From Methylotenera versatilis 7 (GTDB taxonomy: Bacteria > Pseudomonadota > Gammaproteobacteria > Burkholderiales > Methylophilaceae): a stretch of 64,000 nucleotides of DNA. Position 1 is the stretch's first letter. Each line of letters starts with the position of its first letter. The stretch lies in assembly GCF_000799165.1 (NCBI RefSeq), contig NZ_JUGF01000002.1, positions 186,001 to 250,000 on the forward strand. The letters are read 5' to 3'. The position numbers and the translations under genes are program-made. The notes beneath the pieces are model-generated. The model made no database searches. It was not told the DNA's origin and worked only from the letters and a program-made list of their open reading frames with translations. This document shows positions 51,149 through 59,483 of this stretch, piece after piece.

Positions 51149-52418
51149 CTTATTTCGCGTTCCATTTTTTATAGTCATAGCAGCATTGCTGCTGAATCTT
51201 GCTTTTATCGACAATAGCTTTGCGGCTAAAAAAATCGATGACGCTAAAGAGGATTTAGGCGATCTGCAAAACAAGATCCAGGCACTAAAAAAAGAATTGG
51301 ACAGCAAGCAAGCCGCGCACAAAGATGCAACCGATGCGCTGAAAGACTCTGAAACCGCCATCAGCCAAGCCAATAAAAAGCTGATTGATATCAATCAGCA
51401 GCAACAACAAAATAAAATCACACTGGTCACGTTAAAAAAAGAATCATTAAGTCTGAATGAAAAACTGAGTGAGCAGCAAAAACAGCTGAGCCTGCTGGTT
51501 AAACAGCAATATGTGCACGGTAACCAGAGTTATACCAAGTTGCTATTACAAAACAAAAATCCCAGCCAGATTTCGCGCGATATTCAATATTATTCTTATA
51601 TTGCAAAAGCGCATGCGCGACTAATTAATGAAATGCAAACCAGTCTGGATAAAGTCAAAACACTGAATAATGAAACCGCTGCCACGTTACAAGCGGTGGC
51701 GGATTTAAAAGCCAAACAACTGGCTGAGCGAGAAACACTAGAACAACAAAAAAACGAGAAATCTAAAATCGTTAAATCGCTTTCTGGTCAAATATCAGCG
51801 CAACGCAATGAAATTAAAAAACTCAAACGCGATGAACAGAATTTATCCAAGTTAGTTGAAAGACTCGCTAAAATTATCGCCAAACCACCTAAAAAAGTAG
51901 TTAAGCCCAAATCGGCAAAAAAACCCAATACTCCTGATGCGAATGTCCCCGATGAGAAGCCCGCCAATCAGGTTATTGCAAAAAATGAAGAAACACCTAC
52001 TAATGCTTACGCGGGCAGTAATTTCTCCGCATTAAAAGGTAAGCTTAACCTGCCTGTACGCGGTGATGTTACCAACCGATTTGGTAGTAGTCGTAGCGAT
52101 ACCGGCGTTTCATGGAAAGGTTTGTTTATCAGGGCAGCAGAAGGTAGCGCTGTGAAATCAGTTGCCAGTGGACGAGTGGTTTTTGCCGATTGGCTACGCG
52201 GTTTTGGTAATTTGATTATTGTCGATCATGGTAGTGGTTACATGAGTTTATATGGCAATAATCAAGCGGTGTTAAAACAAGTGGGTGATGAAGTGAATGC
52301 TGGAGACAATATTGCTGCTGTAGGAAACAGCGGCGGCAACGAAAGCAACGGCCTGTACTATGAATTACGTCGCCAAAGCAAACCATTTGACCCGCTGAGC
52401 TGGAGTGTCATTCGTTAA
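51141..52418 (+). CDS. envC: Murein hydrolase activator EnvC (degenerate M23 domain)
   Basis: 425 residues. Signal sequence (about 1-29), long coiled coil (35-255) and a C-terminal LytM/M23 domain from LNLPVRGDVTNRFG. The zinc ligands of active M23 peptidases are missing: the first His is not found near GVSWKGLFI, HxH is replaced in YMSLYGNN, and LYYELR replaces LHFELR. It is therefore an activator of cell-division amidases, as in E. coli EnvC, rather than a peptidase. The carboxy-terminal protease gene often found next to it is absent. Confidence 0.92.
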   Translation: MLNLFRVPFFIVIAALLLNLAFIDNSFAAKKIDDAKEDLGDLQNKIQALKKELDSKQAAHKDATDALKDSETAISQANKKLIDINQQQQQNKITLVTLKKESLSLNEKLSEQQKQLSLLVKQQYVHGNQSYTKLLLQNKNPSQISRDIQYYSYIAKAHARLINEMQTSLDKVKTLNNETAATLQAVADLKAKQLAERETLEQQKNEKSKIVKSLSGQISAQRNEIKKLKRDEQNLSKLVERLAKIIAKPPKKVVKPKSAKKPNTPDANVPDEKPANQVIAKNEETPTNAYAGSNFSALKGKLNLPVRGDVTNRFGSSRSDTGVSWKGLFIRAAEGSAVKSVASGRVVFADWLRGFGNLIIVDHGSGYMSLYGNNQAVLKQVGDEVNAGDNIAAVGNSGGNESNGLYYELRRQSKPFDPLSWSVIR

Positions 52419-52451
52419 TCGTTAATGTGTTAATAGCGGGCTCAATCTCGC

Positions 52452-52491
52452 AGCAATAAAAAAGCGTGCTTAAGCACGCTTTTTTATTGCT
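52452..52491. terminator. Perfect 40-bp palindromic bidirectional terminator
   Basis: A perfect 20+20 bp palindrome with no spacer (arm AGCAATAAAAAAGCGTGCTT) between envC and the convergent lipoprotein gene. The GC core AAGCGTGCTTAAGCACGCTT is flanked by A and T runs. Confidence 0.92.
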
Positions 52492-52499
52492 AAAACTAC

Positions 52500-52790
52500 T
52501 TAATTAGCTTCTGGTGCGGCTTCTTCTGCCGGGGCAGCCTCTGCCGGAGCTGCTTCAGCTGCAGCGGCATCAAGCGTGATACCTGGTATGCGCTCTTCTG
52601 CAGTTGGTTCATATCCACCTGCACCGTTTGCTGCTGGTGCAGCTTCTGCTGCTGGTGCGGCTTCCGCTGGCACTGTCTCTGCTGCAGGAGCTGGAGCTGC
52701 TTCTGTCGCATCTTCGGCTTTTTCGCCACAAGCCGTTAATAACAATGCGCCTAATAATGCTGGAACAACTAAAATTGCGTTTAATTTCAT
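52500..52790 (-). CDS. Small Ala/Glu/Pro-rich lipoprotein
   Basis: 96 residues. Lipobox LTAC (cleaved before Cys21) follows a signal sequence. The mature part is low-complexity with repeated APAAE/AEAAP/AAPAE units, interrupted by GYEPTAEERIPGI. No domain is recognised; it may be an extended outer-membrane spacer. It is monocistronic. Confidence 0.75.
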   Translation of the reverse strand: MKLNAILVVPALLGALLLTACGEKAEDATEAAPAPAAETVPAEAAPAAEAAPAANGAGGYEPTAEERIPGITLDAAAAEAAPAEAAPAEEAAPEAN

Positions 52791-52919
52791 CTTATATTCT
52801 CCAAAATTTTTTTAAAAATCAACCACGTAAAAAGTTTATATAAACTTACATACACAATAATAACAAAACTAATGACAATGTCATAATCTGTGCGTATTCA
52901 ACTGGTTTTAAGATGCTTA

Positions 52920-53303
52920 TTAAGATTTAATATTTGTTGCAAAATCAGTAGCGATTAGCCTGCCTTTCGCATAGGCATCAATTTCATAAGGGCTTTTAAA
53001 GTAGCCATATCGGCAAGACCATGCATATTTTAACAAGGTCATCCCATGTAAAAACTGTGATACATGCGTGAGTTCATGACCCAACAGCTCTGCCCCTCGC
53101 TTGGTATTTGGCTCATAAACACCCTTACGAAAGTAAATATAGCGCCCTAACACAACAGCACACATTTGACGTCGCAGCCAGAAGGGCACTTTCCCCTCGA
53201 TAATGCGCGCCTCATTCAATACAATTTCCGCAAAATAAGGGCCGAATAATGCGCGCTCCTGCAAGCTTAATGGACGGCCGTGTGATGCATCAAATACATT
53301 CAA
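52920..53303 (-). CDS. DUF4157-like protein with HExxH zinc motif
   Basis: 127 residues without signal peptide. The motif LLGHELTHVSQFLHG (HELTH 76-80) matches the zinc-peptidase-like DUF4157 core; the following acidic residue of a gluzincin is not evident. The start MNVFDASHGRPLSLQERALFG is consistent with that family. It begins 7 bp after yjbQ and should be co-transcribed. Whether it is proteolytic is unknown. Confidence 0.65.
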   Translation of the reverse strand: MNVFDASHGRPLSLQERALFGPYFAEIVLNEARIIEGKVPFWLRRQMCAVVLGRYIYFRKGVYEPNTKRGAELLGHELTHVSQFLHGMTLLKYAWSCRYGYFKSPYEIDAYAKGRLIATDFATNIKS

Positions 53304-53310
53304 TTGACTG

Positions 53311-53730
53311 TTAATCGCCTAATGCATGCAAAATGATGCGTCTTGTAGCTGGCATATGCCGATGCTCATATAAAAAAATGCCTTGCCATTGGCCTAATGC
53401 AACTTTGCCATCCAATATCGGAATAGACAAACTGGTTTGTGTTAACGCGCTACGCACATGCGCCGGCATATCGTCTGGGCCTTCTACGGTGTGAATAAAT
53501 AGATTATCACCATCGGGCACCAAGCGATTAAAAAAAGCCTCCATATCCACCAAGACATCCGCATCGTAATTTTCATTAATCATCAGGCTGGCAGAGGTGT
53601 GTTGAATATACAAAGTCAGCAGGCCTGTATTGTAGCCCAGCTGATTAGCCCAATTTAACACCTGCGGCGTAATGTCGTAAATTCTGCGTCCTTGCGCTTT
53701 AATACTGATTTCCTGAGTAAGTTGCTGCAT
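53311..53730 (-). CDS. yjbQ: YjbQ family protein (secondary thiamine-phosphate synthase type)
   Basis: 139 residues from ATG 53730 (MQQLTQEISIKAQGRRIYD). The frame is open to 53811, but the core begins here. Family motifs: IQHTSASLMINENYD, and the C-terminal LGQWQGIFLYEHR with conserved Trp, Glu and Arg. E. coli YjbQ has weak thiamine phosphate synthase activity; its true function is unclear. DUF4157 follows 7 bp later. Confidence 0.88.
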   Translation of the reverse strand: MQQLTQEISIKAQGRRIYDITPQVLNWANQLGYNTGLLTLYIQHTSASLMINENYDADVLVDMEAFFNRLVPDGDNLFIHTVEGPDDMPAHVRSALTQTSLSIPILDGKVALGQWQGIFLYEHRHMPATRRIILHALGD

Positions 53731-53825
53731 GTTTAAAACCTTTCGTTCAATATCATTAGCATAACTTATTCGTTTAATTTTTAACAAAAAATAGTTGACG
53801 ACACAGAGCACCTAATTTAATCTTT

Positions 53826-53855
53826 AACATATTTAACCATATGGTTAAATATGTT
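53826..53855. promoter_or_regulatory. 30-bp perfect palindrome, probable ArsR operator
   Basis: AACATATTTAACCAT followed by its exact complement ATGGTTAAATATGTT, without spacer. It lies 24 bp before the arsR-type start and about 95 bp upstream of yjbQ on the other strand, so the regulator may control both directions and itself. A possible upstream start at 53841 falls inside the palindrome. Confidence 0.7.
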
Positions 53856-53879
53856 GTGAACAATGCATCAAATTTAACA

Positions 53880-54215
53880 ATGACAGCAGATCAACTTAGC
53901 AATATCTTTTCCGCATTGGCAGACCCTACTCGCCGCGCTATCTTAGCGCGCTTGGCGCTAGGTGAAACTTCAGTTAATGAACTCGCCGCACCATTTGAAA
54001 TGAGTCTGCCAGCAGTCACTAAACACTTAAAAGTGCTACAGCGCGCAGGGCTTATTAGCCAAAGTCGCCAAGCACAATCCCGGCCTTGCAAGCTTGAAGC
54101 AAAGCCGTTACAAGAAGTTGCCACTTTTCTAGCGCAATATCAGCAATTTTGGGAGCAGCGGCTTGACCAATTAGATAGTTATTTATTATCACTAAACCTG
54201 AAGGAGAATGAATAA
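53880..54215 (+). CDS. ArsR-family winged-helix regulator
   Basis: 111 residues from ATG 53880 ([20 protein letters not shown]); earlier in-frame ATG 53841 lies in the palindrome. The HTH is [29 protein letters not shown]. No metal-binding Cys pair (CVC or similar) is visible, so it likely senses something other than arsenite or cadmium. It overlaps the next gene by one base. ArsR plus AHSA1/SRPBCC pairs are common; the SRPBCC partner may bind the effector. Confidence 0.88.
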   Translation: MTADQLSNIFSALADPTRRAILARLALGETSVNELAAPFEMSLPAVTKHLKVLQRAGLISQSRQAQSRPCKLEAKPLQEVATFLAQYQQFWEQRLDQLDSYLLSLNLKENE

Positions 54216-54730
54216 TGACACCCTCATTTAAAATAAATCCTGAGTTAGACCTTGTATTGGAACGTTTCATAGATGTGCCACGCGAATTAGTGTGGGCAGC
54301 ATGGACGCAGCCTGAACAACTTAAACAATGGTTTTGCCCACTGCCGTGGAAAACCGTGGAGTGTGAAATTGACTTGCACCCAGGTGGGAAATTCAGCACC
54401 ACTATGCAATCACCAGAAGGCCAGCGTTTTCCAAATAACGGCTGTTATTTGGAAGTGATACCAAACCAAAGGTTAAGTTGGACGAATGCGCTAGAACCAG
54501 GTTTTCGCCCTGCCAAACAGTTAGAACAATCACCTGATCATGAATGTGCTGAACTGTTAATGACCGCAATTATTTTGTTAGATGTACATGAAAAAGGCAC
54601 TAAATATACGGCTATTGCCTTACATCAGAACCAAGAAAGCCGTAAAAGACATGAAGATATGGGTTTTTACGAAGGCTGGTCAACTTGTGCGGATCAGCTT
54701 GTTGCCATGATAAAAAACAATATGAAATAA
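54215..54730 (+). CDS. AHSA1/SRPBCC domain protein
   Basis: 171 residues covering one START-like domain: [30 protein letters not shown], then [14 protein letters not shown] and the C-terminal helix through [12 protein letters not shown]. This is the CalC/AHSA1 branch, thought to bind small hydrophobic ligands. It starts within the arsR stop codon, so translational coupling is certain; the pair is probably autoregulated through the upstream palindrome. Confidence 0.85.
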   Translation: MTPSFKINPELDLVLERFIDVPRELVWAAWTQPEQLKQWFCPLPWKTVECEIDLHPGGKFSTTMQSPEGQRFPNNGCYLEVIPNQRLSWTNALEPGFRPAKQLEQSPDHECAELLMTAIILLDVHEKGTKYTAIALHQNQESRKRHEDMGFYEGWSTCADQLVAMIKNNMK

Positions 54731-54754
54731 ATATCGCTGCGCTTAAACATACAC

Positions 54755-54787
54755 GCATTGCAAGCGCAGTATATTCACTTGCAATGC
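54755..54787. repeat. Inverted repeat between AHSA1 and lipoprotein genes
   Basis: GCATTGCAAG and CTTGCAATGC (10 bp each) are separated by 13 nt. It lies between convergent genes, and A/T-rich sequence follows. A weak bidirectional terminator is likely. Confidence 0.5.
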
Positions 54788-54802
54788 AAAAATAACTAGT
54801 TA

Positions 54803-55354
54803 TTACCAATAATATGGATGGCCAAATCCCCAGCCAAAACGGCTACCAAATCCTCTGCCGTAGCCATAATATGGGTATCCATAAAAACCACCGAATCTTG
54901 GCCCCCAAAACGGATCATAGTAACGATTTTGTGCCGCATCACGTTCGCGTTTTAGTATTTTTTCGGCAGCAGCACGCTCTTTTGCGCGCTTATTTAATTC
55001 ATCTGCAATCGCATTTTGTTTCGCTAATTCATTGCTGTCGTGAATATAATCCAACACTTTGGTATCCACGCCCTGTTTACTTAAATCCAAGGTCTGCGCT
55101 GGCGTTAACTCGTAACGCGAATTGCTCGCTTTGATTTTGGCAATGATCTCGTCTGGCGTTTTATTTTGTTTAGAGTCTTTTACTATTTCATCCAAACTGA
55201 CTGTGGCAACAGGCTGCGGCAGTATTTTCGCCAAATCCTCCGGTGTAATTCTTTCAATCTTAGCTTGTTGCGCACCAGTGCTGGCGCAACCAGAAACTAG
55301 AAGGCATGCTGCCATTAAGCCTAGTAAATTTCTGACTATTAATAATTTTCTCAT
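54803..55354 (-). CDS. Lipoprotein with Gly/Tyr-rich C-terminus
   Basis: 183 residues. Lipobox VSGC ends the signal sequence. A middle part (about 35-110) resembles a bacterial helical domain: DEIVKDSKQNKTPDEIIAKI and LTPAQTLDLSKQGVDTKVLDYI. An Arg/Glu-rich stretch and then a YGYPYYGYGRGF-like tail complete it. The tail resembles those of outer-membrane or stress proteins. It is about 160 bp downstream of clpB. Function unknown. Confidence 0.7.
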   Translation of the reverse strand: MRKLLIVRNLLGLMAACLLVSGCASTGAQQAKIERITPEDLAKILPQPVATVSLDEIVKDSKQNKTPDEIIAKIKASNSRYELTPAQTLDLSKQGVDTKVLDYIHDSNELAKQNAIADELNKRAKERAAAEKILKRERDAAQNRYYDPFWGPRFGGFYGYPYYGYGRGFGSRFGWGFGHPYYW

Positions 55355-55381
55355 TTTGAACTCGCTTTCATTAAAGCCGGC

Positions 55382-55404
55382 GATGCCGGTGTAATACCGG
55401 CATC
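55382..55404 (-). repeat. GC-rich hairpin between clpB and the lipoprotein gene
   Basis: GATGCCGGT and ACCGGCATC form a 9-bp stem around GTAAT, with further GCCGGC overlap. No T run follows. It lies in the transcript that would run from clpB into the lipoprotein leader. Confidence 0.45.
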
Positions 55405-55516
55405 AAATCCATGTCAATTGGCTTGATATCAGCTTGGACATTGCCGATACCTTAAAGTTAGATTGGCAGTGGTAATGAATACTTTACATATTAGCTTGAG
55501 CGAAAATTAACCTTAA

Positions 55517-58102
55517 TTAGCCTTTTGTAAACGTCATCTTTCCGCCTTTGTAATCAACCAATATCGTGTCTTTTGCCATAAAGCTACCAGCCAGAATCTC
55601 GCGCGCCAACGGATTTTCCATCTCACTTTGAATCGCGCGCTTCAGCGGTCTTGCACCATAAACAGGGTCAAAGCCCGCATTGGCGATTTCCGCGATGGCA
55701 GAATCGCTAATATTGAGTGTCATATCCATCGCGGCCAATCGTTTAGCCAGCAGCTGAATCTGAATCTGTGCGATTGATTTCACCTGCGCTTCACCTAGAC
55801 TATGGAAAACGACCACTTCATCGATACGGTTGACAAATTCTGGCCTAAAGTGCGTTTTAACTTCACCCATCACTGCCAATTTCACCACTTGGTAATCTTG
55901 GTCGGCCATACTTTGTATCATCTGGCTACCAAGGTTAGATGTCATGATAATCACCGTATTTTTGAAATCTACCGTGCGGCCTTGCCCATCCGTTAATCGC
56001 CCATCATCCAGCACTTGCAACAGCACATTAAATACATCCGGATGTGCTTTTTCCACCTCATCGAGCAAAATCACACTATAAGGCTTACGTCGCACCGCTT
56101 CTGTCAGCGTACCACCTTCTTCATAACCCACATAACCTGGCGGCGCGCCTATCATGCGTGCGACACTGTGCTTCTCCATAAACTCACTCATGTCGATGCG
56201 AATCAAATGCTCTTCAGAGTCAAACAAGAAACCGGCTAACGCTTTGCAAAGCTCTGTTTTACCAACACCCGTTGGACCTAAAAACAAGAAACTACCATAA
56301 GGGCGATTCGGGTCACTTAAGCCCGAACGTGAGCGACGGATTGCATCAGAAACCAGGCGTACAGCTTCATCCTGACCTACTACACGTTCATGCAGTTTAG
56401 TTTCCATCGTCAGTAATTTTTCACGTTCACCTGTCAGCATTTTGCTCACAGGAATACCTGTTGCACGACTGACCACTTCGGCAATTTCGTCTGCACCAAC
56501 TTCAGTGCGTAGCATTTTGTTTTTAGTCGGTGCCGCACTAGCCTCAGAATGTGAAGCCTCTTTTAATTGCGCTTCTAACGCAGGCAATTTTCCATATTGC
56601 AGTTCAGAGACTTTTTGCCACTCACCTTTACGCGTTGCTTCTTCCATCTCGAATTTAATTTTCTCAATGGCTTCTTTAATATGGCTGGTGCCTTGCACCT
56701 GTGCCTTTTCAGAGTTCCAAATATCTTCTAAATCCGCATATTCTTTCTCAAGACTTTCAATCTCTTTTTCAATTAAGCCAAAACGTTTTTTGCTGCCTTC
56801 ATCTTTTTCGCGGCGCACTGCTTCACGTTCAATTTTAAGTTGAATCACACGACGCTCAAGCTTATCTAATACTTCTGGCTTGGAATCAATTTCCATTTTG
56901 ATGCGTGAAGCCGCCTCATCAATCAAATCAATCGCTTTATCTGGTAAAAATCGGTCTGTGATATAACGATGACTTAACTCAGCCGCAGCTACGATGGCAG
57001 GGTCAGTAATCTCGACACCGTGATGTAGTTCGTACTTTTCTTGCAAGCCACGCAAAATAGCAATGGTCGCTTCAACGGTCGGCTCATCAACTAGCACTTT
57101 CTGAAAACGTCGCTCTAAAGCAGCATCTTTTTCAATATATTTACGATACTCATCCAATGTTGTCGCGCCAACGCAGTGCAGTTCACCGCGCGCCAATGCA
57201 GGTTTCAGCATATTGCCCGCATCCATCGCACCTTCTGCTTTACCAGCACCTACCATCGTGTGGATCTCATCAATAAATACAATGGTTTGACCTTCATCTT
57301 GCACCAGTTCTTTCAGCACAGATTTAAGGCGCTCCTCAAACTCACCGCGATACTTAGCACCCGCCAGTAAAGCAGCCATATCCAGTGACAATACTTTTTT
57401 GCCTTTTAGCGAATCGGGAACTTCTTCATTGATAATGCGCTGCGCTAAGCCTTCTACAATCGCGGTTTTGCCCACACCAGGCTCACCAATCAGTACCGGG
57501 TTATTTTTAGTGCGGCGCATTAACACTTGAATGACCCGACGTATTTCATCATCGCGGCCGATGACAGGGTCTAATTTGCCAAGGCTGGCGCGTTCAGTCA
57601 GGTCGACTGTGTATTTTTTAAGGGATTCGCGATTACTCTCGCCTTCTTGATCATTGACATTTTCACTGCCACGCACCGCCATCACTGCAGCTTCCAACGC
57701 AGTTTTAGTCAGGCCGTGCTGTTTAAGCAATTTGCCAGTCTCGCCCTTGTCTTCAGCAAGCGCCAACAAAAACATCTCACTGGCAATATAGGCATCGCCA
57801 CGCTTTTGAGCGAGCTTGTCGGTGACATTTAATAGATTATTCAAATCGCGTGAAATTGCAATTTCACCATCTTGCGTAGATGACTTTGATAAATTGGCAA
57901 TAGCAGTGTTTAAGCTCGTTTTAAGCGGAGCAAGATTCACACCTGCGCGTGAAAGCAACGAAGCCGCCCCGCCGTTATCTTCTTGCAACAAAGCCAGCAA
58001 CAAATGTTGTGGCTCAATCGCGGTATTATCGGCACCGATAGCAAGGCTTTGAGCATCGCTTAAAGCTTGCTGAAACTTGGTCGTCAGTTTGTCAAATCGC
58101 AT
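55517..58102 (-). CDS. clpB: ATP-dependent chaperone ClpB
   Basis: 861 residues. N domain with two Clp-N repeats, NBD1 with Walker [13 protein letters not shown], the long M-domain coiled coil (about 405-530) and NBD2 with [12 protein letters not shown]. The disaggregase works with DnaK on heat-aggregated proteins; the M domain distinguishes it from ClpA/ClpC. AGGAG is the ribosome binding site. No convincing sigma-32 promoter was found upstream. Confidence 0.98.
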   Translation of the reverse strand: MRFDKLTTKFQQALSDAQSLAIGADNTAIEPQHLLLALLQEDNGGAASLLSRAGVNLAPLKTSLNTAIANLSKSSTQDGEIAISRDLNNLLNVTDKLAQKRGDAYIASEMFLLALAEDKGETGKLLKQHGLTKTALEAAVMAVRGSENVNDQEGESNRESLKKYTVDLTERASLGKLDPVIGRDDEIRRVIQVLMRRTKNNPVLIGEPGVGKTAIVEGLAQRIINEEVPDSLKGKKVLSLDMAALLAGAKYRGEFEERLKSVLKELVQDEGQTIVFIDEIHTMVGAGKAEGAMDAGNMLKPALARGELHCVGATTLDEYRKYIEKDAALERRFQKVLVDEPTVEATIAILRGLQEKYELHHGVEITDPAIVAAAELSHRYITDRFLPDKAIDLIDEAASRIKMEIDSKPEVLDKLERRVIQLKIEREAVRREKDEGSKKRFGLIEKEIESLEKEYADLEDIWNSEKAQVQGTSHIKEAIEKIKFEMEEATRKGEWQKVSELQYGKLPALEAQLKEASHSEASAAPTKNKMLRTEVGADEIAEVVSRATGIPVSKMLTGEREKLLTMETKLHERVVGQDEAVRLVSDAIRRSRSGLSDPNRPYGSFLFLGPTGVGKTELCKALAGFLFDSEEHLIRIDMSEFMEKHSVARMIGAPPGYVGYEEGGTLTEAVRRKPYSVILLDEVEKAHPDVFNVLLQVLDDGRLTDGQGRTVDFKNTVIIMTSNLGSQMIQSMADQDYQVVKLAVMGEVKTHFRPEFVNRIDEVVVFHSLGEAQVKSIAQIQIQLLAKRLAAMDMTLNISDSAIAEIANAGFDPVYGARPLKRAIQSEMENPLAREILAGSFMAKDTILVDYKGGKMTFTKG

Positions 58103-58224
58103 CGCATACTCCTATTAAAATCTATTTAAACTTAATTGATAAATATATAGTGGAGATGTTTGCAGATTAATCAATCCATTCTGCTTTTTCAATTTTTCTG
58201 TTAATGCCAGTCAAACTTAAATCA

Positions 58225-59427
58225 TTAAGGCGTTAGCAGAATTAACTTAAAACCCTCTTTTAAGGTATTCCACGCCAGATAGATTTGCTTACCATGCTGC
58301 ATTAATTGCGGATAATCTGCTTTCTCAGATGCGCTGGCGAGTACTTTAGCATTATTCCAACTCCTACCGCCATCGTCAGAAAACATGCCGATTATTTTAG
58401 TGTTTTTGGCTTCAATCTCACGCCAAACCAACCACACATGCTCACCATCCGTATTATTACCAAAGCTTAAAATGGCAGGATGAGCAGCCTGATTGGCATT
58501 GTTACCAAATTTCTTGGCTGGCGATGATGCCCATGCGACGCCATCCATGCGACTGTAGTAAAGACCTGGTTTGACATCGTTACCATCAAAATACGCCATG
58601 TGATACCCCCACCAATCCTTACCTGCACCGCCTGCCGCCAACGCCGCGCCATGATGTGGGCAACCATCAATTTTCCAATGCCCAAAAGTGGCTCGGTGCA
58701 GTTGCGGTTTTATATTGCCTTGTGGAATTTCAGCAATCATATGATCACGTTCGCTACCTTCAAACACATGTCGCCACATGGCAACCACCGTGCCATCTGG
58801 TTTATTAGTTGTCGCAATACGGCAACATTCACAACTACTATCGGCCAGCTTCCGCTCTGGCGCAAAACTCACTCCATTGTTATTTGAAACCGCATAATAG
58901 ATTGCTGCGCCCTCGTATTTATTGCCTGCCGCTTTGGCTGCCAATAAATCGCGCTTATCTACCCAGGTAACAGTGATTTTGCCATCAGGAGATAGGTGCA
59001 ACGCATCAAAACGATGTGTAATTTCAGCACGGTCTTGATGCACAATAATGGGTTTATCAAAACTTTTACCATGATTAATTGAACGTGCAAACCATACATA
59101 ACCTGTAAATGGTTTGGCTAACATCTCTGTCCAAGTAAGGTAGATATTGCCCTCTGGGCTAATCGCTATTTTTGGTCGGGCTTCACCATCCGCGCCAATT
59201 TTTTGTGCGACTTTATTCACTTGTACCGGTTTAGAAAATGTTTTACCTAAGTCAGCACTGTTATCTACCTGCACAAAACCACCCTTAACACTGGCACGCC
59301 ATAATTTGCCTTGCGCATCAAACGCCACGCTAATTGCTAAAGTGCTTTTTTGTGGCAGGGTATGTTCTTCATGCGCTGTTGCATTCAGCGCAAATAACAA
59401 ACTACATAGAGTTAAAAAATAGTGCAT
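58225..59427 (-). CDS. Exported BNR-repeat (sialidase-like) beta-propeller protein with Cys/His clusters
   Basis: 400 residues. Signal peptide ends near NATA-HEEH. Four Asp-box/BNR motifs are visible (NSADLGKTF, SINHGKSF, SNNNGVSF, SDDGGRSW), giving a six-bladed propeller. There are no obvious sialidase catalytic Arg residues. A striking CECC motif (Cys199, 201, 202) and GCPHHG (Cys256, His258, His259) look like a metal or heme site. It is the last gene after DUF2946 and the TonB receptor. A periplasmic metal-handling role is inferred, not known. Confidence 0.7.
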   Translation of the reverse strand: MHYFLTLCSLLFALNATAHEEHTLPQKSTLAISVAFDAQGKLWRASVKGGFVQVDNSADLGKTFSKPVQVNKVAQKIGADGEARPKIAISPEGNIYLTWTEMLAKPFTGYVWFARSINHGKSFDKPIIVHQDRAEITHRFDALHLSPDGKITVTWVDKRDLLAAKAAGNKYEGAAIYYAVSNNNGVSFAPERKLADSSCECCRIATTNKPDGTVVAMWRHVFEGSERDHMIAEIPQGNIKPQLHRATFGHWKIDGCPHHGAALAAGGAGKDWWGYHMAYFDGNDVKPGLYYSRMDGVAWASSPAKKFGNNANQAAHPAILSFGNNTDGEHVWLVWREIEAKNTKIIGMFSDDGGRSWNNAKVLASASEKADYPQLMQHGKQIYLAWNTLKEGFKLILLTP

Positions 59428-59447
59428 GGGTTTATCCTTAAAATAAA

Positions 59448-59465
59448 TTCCCGCCTTCGCGGGAA
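59448..59465 (-). repeat. Hairpin between the TonB receptor and BNR gene
   Basis: TTCCCGC and GCGGGAA (7 bp) flank a 4-nt loop in the 56-bp gap, followed on the minus strand by TTTATTTT and then the BNR ribosome binding site. It may terminate part of the transcripts or protect the receptor mRNA end. Confidence 0.55.
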
Positions 59466-59483
59466 GTAAGCAATCTCAGTTGA

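Noticed and set aside
52496-52843. Gln- or Leu-rich overlapping reading frames in 52496-52843
   Set aside because: They are other-frame readings of the repetitive Ala/Glu-rich lipoprotein gene.
58103-58224. sigma-32 promoter before clpB
   Set aside because: No CTTGAA plus CCCCAT pair could be found in the short upstream stretch.
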